18,152 bases of DNA, from assembly GCA_905203305.1 (NCBI GenBank), contig CAJKVH010000017.1, positions 1-18,152 on the forward strand, written 5' to 3'. Shown in pieces: positions 8,284 through 15,350 of this stretch (position 1 is the stretch's first letter; each line of letters opens with the position of its first letter). Source of the stretch: an uncultured Eubacteriales bacterium. GTDB lineage: Bacteria; Bacillota; Clostridia; TANB77; CAG-508. The notes under the pieces are model-generated. The model was given only the letters and a program-made list of their open reading frames with translations, made no database searches and was not told the origin of the DNA. Made by a program: the position numbers and the translations under genes.

Positions 8284-8913
8284 TTAATTATGGCAAATTT
8301 TTACATATTTATTTTTACCAATCTTTACATTTTTTATGCTAATACTTCTATTTTTTACATCTTGCAAAAACTTATCTTTTGTTTCTAAATCCATCTCAAT
8401 TAGACAAGTTATATTTTCTTCATATTTAGATTCAATAATATTTATATTATTCTTTTGGAAATAATATTGAATATTTTGAAAATCAGAATATTCAACATTT
8501 ACCTCTAGTTCAATTCCTAGTTCTATTTCTATTAGCTTACTTTTTTCTATTGCTCCAATAGTTGCACCAAAATAGCATCTAACTAATCCACCTGTTCCTA
8601 GCAAAATTCCACCAAAATATCTTGTTACAATAATAAGCACATTACATAAATTGTTTTTTTGTAAAATATTTAACATTGGCGCCCCTGCTGTACCAGATGG
8701 TTCACCATCATCACTAGATTTTTCATAAATGCTTTCATTTTCTAATACTCTATATGCATAGCAATTATGTCTAGCATCAAAATATTTCTTTTTATATTCT
8801 TTTATTTTTATTTCTGCATCTTCTTTATTCTTGATATAAATAAAATTTGCTATAAACTTAGATTTCTTTTCTACAAGTTCAAATGTTTCATTTTGCATTA
8901 TAGTTTTGTACAT
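8284..8913 (-). CDS. yigZ: IMPACT/YigZ (UPF0029) family protein
   Basis: Member of the YigZ/YvyE/IMPACT family, whose bacterial role is poorly defined; the eukaryotic relative IMPACT regulates GCN2. From the ATG at 8913 it has 209 residues. The N-terminal UPF0029 domain shows FDARHNCYAY (45-54), SSDDGEPSGTAGAPML (66-81) and VTRYFGGILLGTGGLVR (96-112), all hallmarks. The C-terminal part (about 130-205) corresponds to the DUF1949 ferredoxin-like domain. A TTG at 8928 would add five residues and overlap fbp; ATG 8913 is preferred because it lies five bases after the fbp stop, the usual spacing of a coupled gene. It is the second gene of the fbp operon. Confidence 0.92.
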   Translation of the reverse strand: MYKTIMQNETFELVEKKSKFIANFIYIKNKEDAEIKIKEYKKKYFDARHNCYAYRVLENESIYEKSSDDGEPSGTAGAPMLNILQKNNLCNVLIIVTRYFGGILLGTGGLVRCYFGATIGAIEKSKLIEIELGIELEVNVEYSDFQNIQYYFQKNNINIIESKYEENITCLIEMDLETKDKFLQDVKNRSISIKNVKIGKNKYVKICHN

Positions 8914-8918
8914 AATTT

Positions 8919-10877
8919 TTATTTCCAACTTTCTTTAATATCACCATTTTTATATGCATTTAATAATTCCATTAGGTCTGATATTTCGCCTTTTAGTTTT
9001 GTTCCTATATCTGTATCTGCAACTGTTTTTCTCGTAACTCCATTTTTCTTTACTATAATTTCGCTTATTATATCTTTTTCTTCTATAATTGCTTTTGAAA
9101 CAGATTCAAAAGGTTTTGCTTGACTTAATAATAATCCATTTGAGTTATATGTTAAAACATAACCAGAATTTCCTGTTTTTTCTCTAAAGCTCTTTGCAAA
9201 TCCGCCATCAATTATTAATAATTTTCCATTAGCTTTTATTGGGCTTTCTCCGTTTTTAACTTTTACAGGTATATGTCCATTTACAATACGTGAATCTTCA
9301 TCTTCTAAACCAAATTCTTTCAAAATTTTATTACAGAATTTTTCTTCTTCTGATAAACTATAATATGGATTTTTATTTTCTTTATGTGTACTTGAATCCT
9401 TTACAAAATAACTTTCAAATGTAGCCATTTTGTCTTTTCCAAAAAATGGAGATTCTGGTGAAAGCCATAAAAACCACATTATATCTATTAGTTCTTTGCT
9501 CTTTGTTACGTATGCTTTATTTACCGCTTCATTTATTTCATCAAAATACGCTTTTCCTTTTAATTTTTTACCTAGGAATTTGACTTCTTTAAATGTTCCA
9601 TCCTCATTCATAGGAATACATCCATGGAATAATAAGTTATTATTAAATACTGTATACATCTCACCTTTTGAAAATAGGAAATTTATATGGTTATTTAATG
9701 TTTCACTATGTATAAATGACTCTGTTAATCTATCCATAACTTCTTTTTCTTTATCTGTTAATTCGTATGGATTTTCTTTATTTATTGTTGGGAAATTTTT
9801 GTCATTTATTTCGTATTCTTTTCCGTCAATTTTCACCGTTCCTTTTTCAAGATTCATTTTATCTAATAAAAGTCTCTCTTTTAAATTGTACTCTGGATGA
9901 GATTTTATCATATTTCCTTCTAACTTAAATTGGATTATTGTTATTGCTTTATGAATTTTAGATATAATTTTTCTGTCACTATTATCATATTTATTATAGT
10001 CAAATTCTTTTGGTAAAAACTTCTCACAATTATCGTTTTTATAAGTTTCTTGGGCAAATGTTGATAAAGGTCTTATATTAATTCCATACGCATCTTCTAA
10101 AGTTCCAATATTGTTGTATCTTGCTGAATTTCTTACAACTGTTGCTATACATGCTTGATTTCCAAGAGCTGCACCCATCCACAAAATATCATGATTTCCC
10201 CATTGTATATCTAAGCTATGAAAGTTCATTAATTTTTCCATTACAAGATTTGGATATCTTCCTCTATCGAATATATCTCCAATTATATGTAAATGATCTA
10301 CTGCCATTTGTTTTATAAGTTCTGATATTGCAATTATAAAGCTATCTGCCTGACCAAGTTCAATTATGGTTTGTATTATTTGTTTATAATAATAAACTTT
10401 ATCTTTTTCACTATTTATTTGTGCATGTAATAACTCATCTATGATATATACAAATTCTGTTTTTATTGCTTTTCTTACTTTTGATCTTGTATATTTCGAA
10501 CTTACTTTTCTTGCAACTTCTACTAATCTATATAAAGTTATTGTATACCATTCGTCTAAATCATCTTTTAGTTCATCTTTTATCAATTTTAATTTTTCTT
10601 CTGGGTAATAAATAAGTGTTGCAAGCATACTTCTTTCTTTTTCAGTTGTTTGATTTTCAAATGTTTCATCAATCTTGCTTCTAATTATTCCTGCTCCATT
10701 ATTAAGAATATGAGTAAATGGTGCATATTCTCCATGAATGTCACTTAAAAATACTTCTGTTCCTTTTGGTAAGTTTAATATTGCTTTTAAGTTTATTATT
10801 TCTTCTGATACTTCTGTTATATTTTTATATTCTTTACTTAATAATTTTAAGTATTTTTGCTTGTTATAATCTTTCAT
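8919..10877 (-). CDS. fbp: Class III fructose-1,6-bisphosphatase
   Basis: Gluconeogenic enzyme hydrolysing fructose-1,6-bisphosphate to fructose-6-phosphate, of the Firmicute-type class III (calcineurin-like metallophosphatase fold). Its 652 residues compare with about 670 for B. subtilis Fbp. Metal-binding motifs are LSDIHGEY (D46, H48), HIIGDIFDRGRYPN (197-210; D201, D204) and WGNHDILW (GNHD 227-230). The following GNQACIATVVRNSARYNN and the late NGHIPVKVKNGESPIKANGK are typical. Start ATG 10877 has AGGAGG complementary to 10885-10890. It heads an operon with yigZ. No frameshift and no in-frame CGG occur over the whole length. Confidence 0.97.
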   Translation of the reverse strand: MKDYNKQKYLKLLSKEYKNITEVSEEIINLKAILNLPKGTEVFLSDIHGEYAPFTHILNNGAGIIRSKIDETFENQTTEKERSMLATLIYYPEEKLKLIKDELKDDLDEWYTITLYRLVEVARKVSSKYTRSKVRKAIKTEFVYIIDELLHAQINSEKDKVYYYKQIIQTIIELGQADSFIIAISELIKQMAVDHLHIIGDIFDRGRYPNLVMEKLMNFHSLDIQWGNHDILWMGAALGNQACIATVVRNSARYNNIGTLEDAYGINIRPLSTFAQETYKNDNCEKFLPKEFDYNKYDNSDRKIISKIHKAITIIQFKLEGNMIKSHPEYNLKERLLLDKMNLEKGTVKIDGKEYEINDKNFPTINKENPYELTDKEKEVMDRLTESFIHSETLNNHINFLFSKGEMYTVFNNNLLFHGCIPMNEDGTFKEVKFLGKKLKGKAYFDEINEAVNKAYVTKSKELIDIMWFLWLSPESPFFGKDKMATFESYFVKDSSTHKENKNPYYSLSEEEKFCNKILKEFGLEDEDSRIVNGHIPVKVKNGESPIKANGKLLIIDGGFAKSFREKTGNSGYVLTYNSNGLLLSQAKPFESVSKAIIEEKDIISEIIVKKNGVTRKTVADTDIGTKLKGEISDLMELLNAYKNGDIKESWK

Positions 10878-10905
10878 ATAATAGCCTCCTTTTTTAGATA
10901 AACAT

Positions 10906-10934
10906 ATTTTAACATATATAATCTTTTTTGTAAA
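10906..10934 (-). promoter_or_regulatory. Sigma-A promoter for fbp-yigZ
   Basis: Minus strand TTTACA (10934-10929), 17-bp spacer ending in TGT, TAAAAT (10911-10906), about 29 bases upstream of the fbp start. Confidence 0.6.
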
Positions 10935-10948
10935 TTAACATAAATAAA

Positions 10949-10985
10949 CCGATTCTATTTGAATATTTTTATCAAATAGAATCGG
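10949..10985 (-). terminator. Terminator downstream of htpG
   Basis: CCGATTCTATTTGA (10949-10962) pairs perfectly with TCAAATAGAATCGG (10972-10985), a 14-bp stem with a nine-base loop. In htpG orientation it is followed by TTTATTTAT, a moderately U-rich tail. Confidence 0.8.
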
Positions 10986-10997
10986 CTAAAATTAATC

Positions 10998-11032
10998 TTT
11001 CCTCAAAAAAGGTCCGGTCCCTAAATGGGGAA
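10998..11032 (+). repeat. Diverged copy of the 31-bp palindromic repeat, R2
   Basis: Starts TTTCCTCAAAAAA and ends CTAAATGGGGAA. It shares the A-run, the CCG-TCCC core and the AAATGGG end with R1/R3 but carries several changes and extra bases. It abuts the htpG stop codon directly. Confidence 0.55.
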
Positions 11033-12913
11033 TTATTTTGAAATTAATTCACATATTAAATTACTAAATTCTGTTGGATTATCTATATTTAATCCTTCTA
11101 TTAGTCGTGCTCCATCATATAAGATTTTACTATATTTTTTAAGTTCTTCTTTGTCATTTAAATATAGATCCTTTAATTTTTGTGCAATTGGATGATTTTC
11201 ATTTATCTCTAAAATCATTTTTGCTTTAACATTTTGGTTATTTGGCATTGAGTTTAATACCTTTTCCATTTCTGTTGAAATTTCTCCTTCACTGCTTAAG
11301 CAAACTGGGTGCTCTTTTAATTTGTGTGTAAATCTTATATCTTCAACATCTTTTATTTCTTCTTTCATTAAAGTAAACATATCTTTGTTTTCTTCATTTA
11401 TTTTCTTTAATTCTTCTTTTTCTTCCTTACTTTCTAGGTCTAAATTATCTGAAGATACATTTGCAAATTGTTTTTTGTCATATTCCATTAATACTTTTAA
11501 TACAAATTCATCTATGTTTTCTGTTAAATATAATATTTCATATCCTTTTTCTTTTACACCTTGAACTTGTGGTAACATATCTATTTTGTCTCTTGTTTCT
11601 CCTGCAGCATAGAATATTTTTCCTTGTCCTTCTTGCATTCTTGATACATATTCTTTTAATGTTGTTAAATTTTTAGTTGTTGATGAATAAAACATTATTA
11701 AATCTTTTAAATTGTCTTTATTCATTCCAAAATCGTTATAGCAACCAAATTTTAATTGTGTTCCAAATGTATTAAATAATTTTTCATAATTATCTCTATC
11801 ATTTTTTAACATATTTCCTAATTCTTGTCTTATTTTTTTCTCGATATTTTTTGCTATTGTTTTTAATTGTCTATCATGTTGTAATAATTCTCTTGAGATA
11901 TTTAAAGATAAGTCTGGGCTATCTACTAGTCCTTTTACAAATCCAAAATAGTCAGGTAATAAATCTGGACACTTGTCCATTATTAAAACTCCATTAGAAT
12001 ACAATTGTAATCCTTTTTCATAGTCTTTTGTATAATAATCATATGGTAAATGTGAAGGTATATATAAAAGCATGCTATAATTTATTCCGCCTTCTATTGT
12101 ACTGTGAATTACTTTTAATGGCTTTTCATAGTCTGAAAACTTATCAATATAGAAAGAATTATACTCATCTTCTGTTATATCTTGTTTTTTCTTTTTCCAA
12201 AGTGGGATCATGCTATTTAATGTTTCAACTTCTTTTTTATCTATATATTCATCTTTAGATCCTTCTTTAAGTTCTTTTCTTGTAACTTCCATTTTTATAG
12301 GATAACGAATATAATCAGAATATTTTTTTACAATTTCTTGTATTTTATAATCTTCTAAGAATTCATCATAATTTTCTTCTTCTTGATTTTCTTTAATATA
12401 TAATGTAATTTTAGTTCCTACATCTTTCTTTTCGATTTCTTCTATTGTATAGCCTTCTGCTCCTGATGACGTCCATTTATATGCTACATTTTCTCCTACT
12501 TTTTTGCTTTCAACCTCTATTTTCTTAGCTACCATAAATGCTGAATAGAATCCAACACCAAATTGTCCTATAATATCTATGTCTTCTTTTTTATCATTAT
12601 TATTTTTAAAGGCATAAGATCCGCTTTGTGCTATTGTTCCTAAGTTATTTTCTAGTTCTTGCTTATTCATTCCGCATCCGTTGTCTTCGATAACTAATGT
12701 TCTATTTTTCTTATCTACCTCTAATTTAATTTCAAGATCATTTCTATATATATTTAAGTTATTGTCAGTAAGTGATTGGTAATACAATTTGTCCATAGCA
12801 TCACTTGCATTAGAAATAAGCTCTCTTAAGAATATTTCTTTATTTGTGTAGATTGAATTTATCATTAAATCCAATAGTCTTTTTGACTCTGCTTTAAATT
12901 GTTTTGTTTCCAT
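11033..12913 (-). CDS. htpG: Chaperone protein HtpG (Hsp90)
   Basis: Cytosolic ATP-dependent Hsp90 chaperone; 626 residues matches the bacterial family. The GHKL ATPase domain shows ELISNASDAMDKL (31-43, with the Mg-coordinating N35), IEDNGCGM (D77 binding adenine) and GQFGVGFYSAFMVA (116-129) as the ATP lid/glycine motif. The middle domain includes DLSLNISRELLQ with the catalytic-loop Arg. The C-terminal dimerisation part ends at 11033. ATG 12913 has an AAGGAA-type site near 12921-12927. It is monocistronic, with its own heat-shock-type promoter/CIRCE at 13042-13084 and a terminator at 10949-10985. It is bracketed by members of the 31-bp repeat family. Confidence 0.97.
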   Translation of the reverse strand: METKQFKAESKRLLDLMINSIYTNKEIFLRELISNASDAMDKLYYQSLTDNNLNIYRNDLEIKLEVDKKNRTLVIEDNGCGMNKQELENNLGTIAQSGSYAFKNNNDKKEDIDIIGQFGVGFYSAFMVAKKIEVESKKVGENVAYKWTSSGAEGYTIEEIEKKDVGTKITLYIKENQEEENYDEFLEDYKIQEIVKKYSDYIRYPIKMEVTRKELKEGSKDEYIDKKEVETLNSMIPLWKKKKQDITEDEYNSFYIDKFSDYEKPLKVIHSTIEGGINYSMLLYIPSHLPYDYYTKDYEKGLQLYSNGVLIMDKCPDLLPDYFGFVKGLVDSPDLSLNISRELLQHDRQLKTIAKNIEKKIRQELGNMLKNDRDNYEKLFNTFGTQLKFGCYNDFGMNKDNLKDLIMFYSSTTKNLTTLKEYVSRMQEGQGKIFYAAGETRDKIDMLPQVQGVKEKGYEILYLTENIDEFVLKVLMEYDKKQFANVSSDNLDLESKEEKEELKKINEENKDMFTLMKEEIKDVEDIRFTHKLKEHPVCLSSEGEISTEMEKVLNSMPNNQNVKAKMILEINENHPIAQKLKDLYLNDKEELKKYSKILYDGARLIEGLNIDNPTEFSNLICELISK

Positions 12914-12931
12914 TTTATTACTTCCTTTCTT

Positions 12932-12993
12932 TTCCCATTTGGGGACGGAGTTTTTAGGGGAATTCCCATTTGGGGACGGAGTTTTTATGGGAA
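12932..12993 (-). repeat. Two tandem 31-bp palindromic repeats (R3 A and B) in htpG leader
   Basis: Copy A (12932-12962) and copy B (12963-12993) abut exactly and differ by one base. In htpG orientation each unit has ends TTCCCAT (or TTCCCCT) and ATGGGAA that can pair around an A-rich/ACTCCGTCCCC centre. They lie inside the predicted 5' untranslated region, the nearer copy about 19 bases upstream of the ATG. Confidence 0.85.
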
Positions 12994-13041
12994 TTATAAC
13001 AAAAACTTATCTCAATCCGTCTCTTATGAGTATTTTTATGT

Positions 13042-13070
13042 ATTATATATCTATTTTTTAGCAATGTCAA
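13042..13070 (-). promoter_or_regulatory. Consensus sigma-A promoter for htpG
   Basis: Minus strand perfect TTGACA (13070-13065), 17-bp spacer, perfect TATAAT (13047-13042). The predicted start near 13035 leaves a leader of about 120 bases before the htpG ATG. Confidence 0.9.
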
Positions 13071-13084
13071 TAAAAGAGTGCTAA
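13058..13084 (-). promoter_or_regulatory. CIRCE operator (HrcA binding site) upstream of htpG
   Basis: In minus orientation TTAGCACTC (13084-13076), nine-base spacer, CATTGCTAA (13066-13058). The CIRCE consensus is TTAGCACTC-N9-GAGTGCTAA: the first half is perfect and the second matches seven of nine. It overlaps the -35 box, the usual place for HrcA repression of class I heat-shock genes. In B. subtilis htpG is not an HrcA target, so direct HrcA control of htpG here is a lineage-specific arrangement. Confidence 0.85.
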
Positions 13085-13099
13085 TTTATATTAACAAAA

Positions 13100-13122
13100 A
13101 AAGCTGGAACAGATCCAGCTTT
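13100..13122 (-). terminator. Terminator after the 13131-13493 gene
   Basis: AAAGCTGGA (13100-13108) pairs with TCCAGCTTT (13114-13122) around a five-base loop. Read on the minus strand it is followed by a run of T residues, nine bases after the stop codon at 13131. Confidence 0.9.
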
Positions 13123-13130
13123 CTTTGTTG

Positions 13131-13493
13131 TTATTCGTTAAGTTCTTGTGATGGTTCAATCCAAAACTTTTCTTCCTCTTTTTCAAGCCCATCATATAAA
13201 ATAGTATTAAAAATATAATCATATGCTTTATCTCTAGGTAATAATGTAGCTACCTCTAAATATCTGTACCAGCTTACCTTTGTTATTTTATCCATATCTA
13301 TATCAATATAATTTTCAAATTTTTTCATAAAATTTAATATTACTTTTTCCATAATAGCTATATTGATACAATGTGCACAAAATACATCATCCTTTAATAC
13401 TGGATATTTTATTATGGCAATTAAAAATGCAGATAGTCTAGCTACCATCTTTTCTTTAATATCATCATCCTCAGAAAAAAAGCCAGGTTTCAT
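13131..13493 (-). CDS. Unrecognised small cytosolic protein
   Basis: No family recognised. From ATG 13493 it has 120 residues, beginning MKPGFFSEDDD, mostly helical in appearance, with two cysteines in FCAHC and an acidic C-terminus (EKEEEKFWIEPSQELNE). A TTG at 13520 would add nine residues after an in-frame TGA; neither start has a strong ribosome binding site. ATG 13493 lies four bases after the stop of a 43-codon frame that does have one, so translation may be coupled. The stretch LSAFLIAIIKYP...INIAIMEKVILNF loosely resembles AAILMTALFEF...NLYIYEKILERFF of the next gene, so it may be a shortened or frame-disrupted relative. Confidence that it is expressed is moderate. Confidence 0.5.
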   Translation of the reverse strand: MKPGFFSEDDDIKEKMVARLSAFLIAIIKYPVLKDDVFCAHCINIAIMEKVILNFMKKFENYIDIDMDKITKVSWYRYLEVATLLPRDKAYDYIFNTILYDGLEKEEEKFWIEPSQELNE

Positions 13494-13497
13494 ATTA

Positions 13498-13629
13498 TCA
13501 GCATATCTTATTAACTTCAAATTTCATAGCACACCTTATCGTATCAAATACAAATACTAAATTACATACTATTAATATATTCGCCATCCTTTCTTTCCGT
13601 TTTGTTTCCCTTAACTCCTTAAATAACAT
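13498..13629 (-). CDS. Possible 43-residue membrane peptide or N-terminal remnant
   Basis: ATG 13629 follows GAGAGGAG and encodes 43 residues: a charged start (MLFKELRETKRKERM), a hydrophobic stretch (ANILIVCNLVFVFDTI) and a short tail ending VNKIC, then TGA at 13500-13498. It lies directly upstream of, and slightly overlaps the possible extended start of, the 13131 gene. Either a small coupled peptide or the displaced N-terminus of that gene. Codon 11 is a CGG (13599-13597); shifting there would end translation quickly, so here CGG would have to be read as a normal sense codon. Confidence 0.35.
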   Translation of the reverse strand: MLFKELRETKRKERMANILIVCNLVFVFDTIRCAMKFEVNKIC

Positions 13630-13692
13630 ACTTTTCTCCTCTCTTTCCGGAAAACTTCCAAATTGACTTGTCTGCTAGTTACATAGTTAGCT

Positions 13693-13721
13693 ATTATAGC
13701 ATAATTAATATTTTTTATCAA
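13693..13721 (-). promoter_or_regulatory. Extended -10 sigma-A promoter for the 13131-13629 unit
   Basis: Minus strand TTGATA (13721-13716), 17-bp spacer ending TGC, TATAAT (13698-13693). The TGn next to TATAAT makes an extended -10. Confidence 0.75.
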
Positions 13722-13729
13722 CTAATTAA

Positions 13730-13770
13730 ACAAAGAAGCAGAAGAAAAAAATTTTCTTCCGCTTCTTTGT
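13730..13770 (-). terminator. Terminator after the 13783-14514 gene
   Basis: ACAAAGAAGC-A-GAAGAAAA (13730-13748) pairs with TTTTCTTC-C-GCTTCTTTGT (13752-13770), an 18-bp stem with one mismatch and a three-base loop, starting 12 bases after the stop at 13783. The downstream tail (TTTAATTAG) is short. Confidence 0.75.
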
Positions 13771-13782
13771 GTTCAAAGTTAC

Positions 13783-14514
13783 TTATTTCTTCTTTGCTGT
13801 CTCCTTTGCATATTCGTCGCAAAATCTCAAATACATATAGTCCAACTGTTCCTGTTCTTCTTCCAACTGAAAATATGCTTCGACGACAATATATTTGCAG
13901 TCCTTCACAAAAGTTTTGCTTTCTCCTTTGAAAAATCTTTCTAAGATTTTTTCATATATATAGAGATTAAACATATCTTCTTTTTCTTTGTTAGCAGAAA
14001 ATTCAAAGAGTGTAAATTCAAAGAGTGCTGTCATAAGAATTGCTGCAATTCCAATCTTTAATTCTTCATCACTACATTCTTTTTTCAGACCTTTAAAATT
14101 TTTGTTTTCAGCTGATGTTACAAGGTACTCTCTAAAGCACCCTAAAAAATCAGCTCTTTCAAAACAATATTTAAAGCTACTTATTTCTTTTAACGTGTAT
14201 TCAGATGTGATTTCTTCATGCTGAGCAAGAGAATATCCGTTTAAAACCTCATCAACTATATCCATGATTGGTTTTAGTGCTTCTTCATCTTGTTTTTCCA
14301 CGTTGTTTTGCAACACCTTTGTCCATGCACAAGTCGTCAATACTAATATCAAGGCAATTAAAATGCATACATACGGCATAATTCCATACTGTTTAGTTGC
14401 AAACCACACCGCACCAACAAGAAGTGCTATAATTATTACTGCTCCGAACATTTCGATCCGAAATGTTCTTTCTTCTCTCTGGTCTATAGTTTTCAATGTT
14501 TCAAGTAACTTCAT
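13783..14514 (-). CDS. Unrecognised two-helix membrane protein, probably horizontally acquired
   Basis: No family recognised. From ATG 14514 it has 243 residues. This start is chosen because AAGGAGG (complement of 14523-14529) lies eight bases ahead; the frame extends to 14580, but that stretch contains the ribosome binding site. Two hydrophobic segments (about 24-40 and 46-64) are followed by a roughly 175-residue, mainly helical, Glu/Lys-rich cytosolic part with a hydrophobic patch (154-171) and a charged tail (YAKETAKKK). By eye its base composition is richer in G and C than its neighbours, and it holds the only in-frame CGG codon (R19, 14460-14458) in a clear, unshifted gene of the window. 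It has its own promoter and terminator, consistent with a self-contained accessory gene. Confidence 0.7.
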   Translation of the reverse strand: MKLLETLKTIDQREERTFRIEMFGAVIIIALLVGAVWFATKQYGIMPYVCILIALILVLTTCAWTKVLQNNVEKQDEEALKPIMDIVDEVLNGYSLAQHEEITSEYTLKEISSFKYCFERADFLGCFREYLVTSAENKNFKGLKKECSDEELKIGIAAILMTALFEFTLFEFSANKEKEDMFNLYIYEKILERFFKGESKTFVKDCKYIVVEAYFQLEEEQEQLDYMYLRFCDEYAKETAKKK

Positions 14515-14585
14515 TTCTTTTTCCTCCTTCTTAATCCGAAAAAATTTCTGATTATTTGTTATTTTGCATTGGTTACTCACATTCG

Positions 14586-14614
14586 ATTATACCATATATT
14601 TACATAAAATTCAA
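14586..14614 (-). promoter_or_regulatory. Extended -10 sigma-A promoter for the 13783-14514 gene
   Basis: Minus strand TTGAAT (14614-14609), 17-bp spacer ending TGG, TATAAT (14591-14586). The -35 box overlaps the stop codon of the preceding gene at 14611. Confidence 0.75.
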
Positions 14615-15327
14615 TTAATAATTGCTATTCCTCCATAATCTATAACATCAAGACCTTTAAACTCTATAATATTTAGCCTCTTTTTCTCTATAAACTTTCG
14701 TATTTGTTTTCGTTTATCAATTTTACCTAAATCTCCAAAAATAATGATATTATTCTCTAATCTTACAATTGCTCCACCTATAAATCCTGTTTTTAAGCTA
14801 TAATTTCCATTTTCATTAAGTAATTTTATATCATATTCATCATCTAAAAACAAAATATCTAAATCTTTATTTTTTAAGCTATTATAAAGTCCCTTATCTG
14901 ATAAAATGATGCTATTATTATCTATAACAGCTATAGAACAATTGCTGTACCCTTGTTTTACCTCTATACATTCAAAGTCTTTTTCCAATAATAAATTATA
15001 TATTTTAGGTTCTGTGTATTTAAAATTATGGATAGCTTTATTTCCAATTGTACATACATTGTAGCTTATGTCATATGGATATTTTTCACTTAATCTATAT
15101 TCTCCTTGTATAATATTTTTTCTATTTATTTTTTTTACAATATTATCATATTGGCTCTCTTCAATAACAATTTTATCATCTATTTTACATGTAAATATGT
15201 CAACATGTGATGAAATTTCAGGGTATACATGATTGCTTTTTTTAATTTCAACAAGTTCATATCCTAAGTTTCTTAATTTTTCTTTTTCAATTTCTCTCAT
15301 TCTTTCATCTATTATTATATATTTCAT
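14611..15327 (-). CDS. DUF6873-like (guanidino-modifying-enzyme fold) protein
   Basis: 238 residues from ATG 15327, chosen because AGGAAG lies eight bases upstream; the frame continues to 15390 but would then overlap the preceding gene. The pattern resembles the DUF6873 'GME fold' group found in Clostridia, related in fold to agmatine/arginine deiminases: MKYIIIDERM, SHVDIFTCKI (position usually H-x-D), CSIAVIDNNSIILSDKGLY, TGFIGGA, FGDL and a final DYGGIAIIN. Strong catalytic evidence is lacking and the substrate is unknown. It lies 23 bases downstream of the cardiolipin synthase gene and is probably cotranscribed. The family assignment is from memory of motif patterns, so moderate. Confidence 0.6.
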   Translation of the reverse strand: MKYIIIDERMREIEKEKLRNLGYELVEIKKSNHVYPEISSHVDIFTCKIDDKIVIEESQYDNIVKKINRKNIIQGEYRLSEKYPYDISYNVCTIGNKAIHNFKYTEPKIYNLLLEKDFECIEVKQGYSNCSIAVIDNNSIILSDKGLYNSLKNKDLDILFLDDEYDIKLLNENGNYSLKTGFIGGAIVRLENNIIIFGDLGKIDKRKQIRKFIEKKRLNIIEFKGLDVIDYGGIAIIN

Positions 15328-15350
15328 CTTTTTCTTCCTAATTAAAATAT

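Noticed and set aside
8767..9900. Open frames on the plus strand inside yigZ and fbp (8767-9123, 9430-9900)
   Set aside because: They are antisense shadows of well-supported conserved genes, lack ribosome binding sites and give Ser/Phe-rich nonsense.
12932..12993. Tandem 31-bp units as a CRISPR array
   Set aside because: The two units abut directly without spacers, and single copies occur elsewhere beside genes; no cas genes are nearby.
13668..14551. Plus strand open frames at 13668-13931, 13988-14224 and 14264-14551
   Set aside because: They are antisense to the 13783-14514 gene, with no ribosome binding sites, and its promoter, start and terminator are all consistent with the minus strand.
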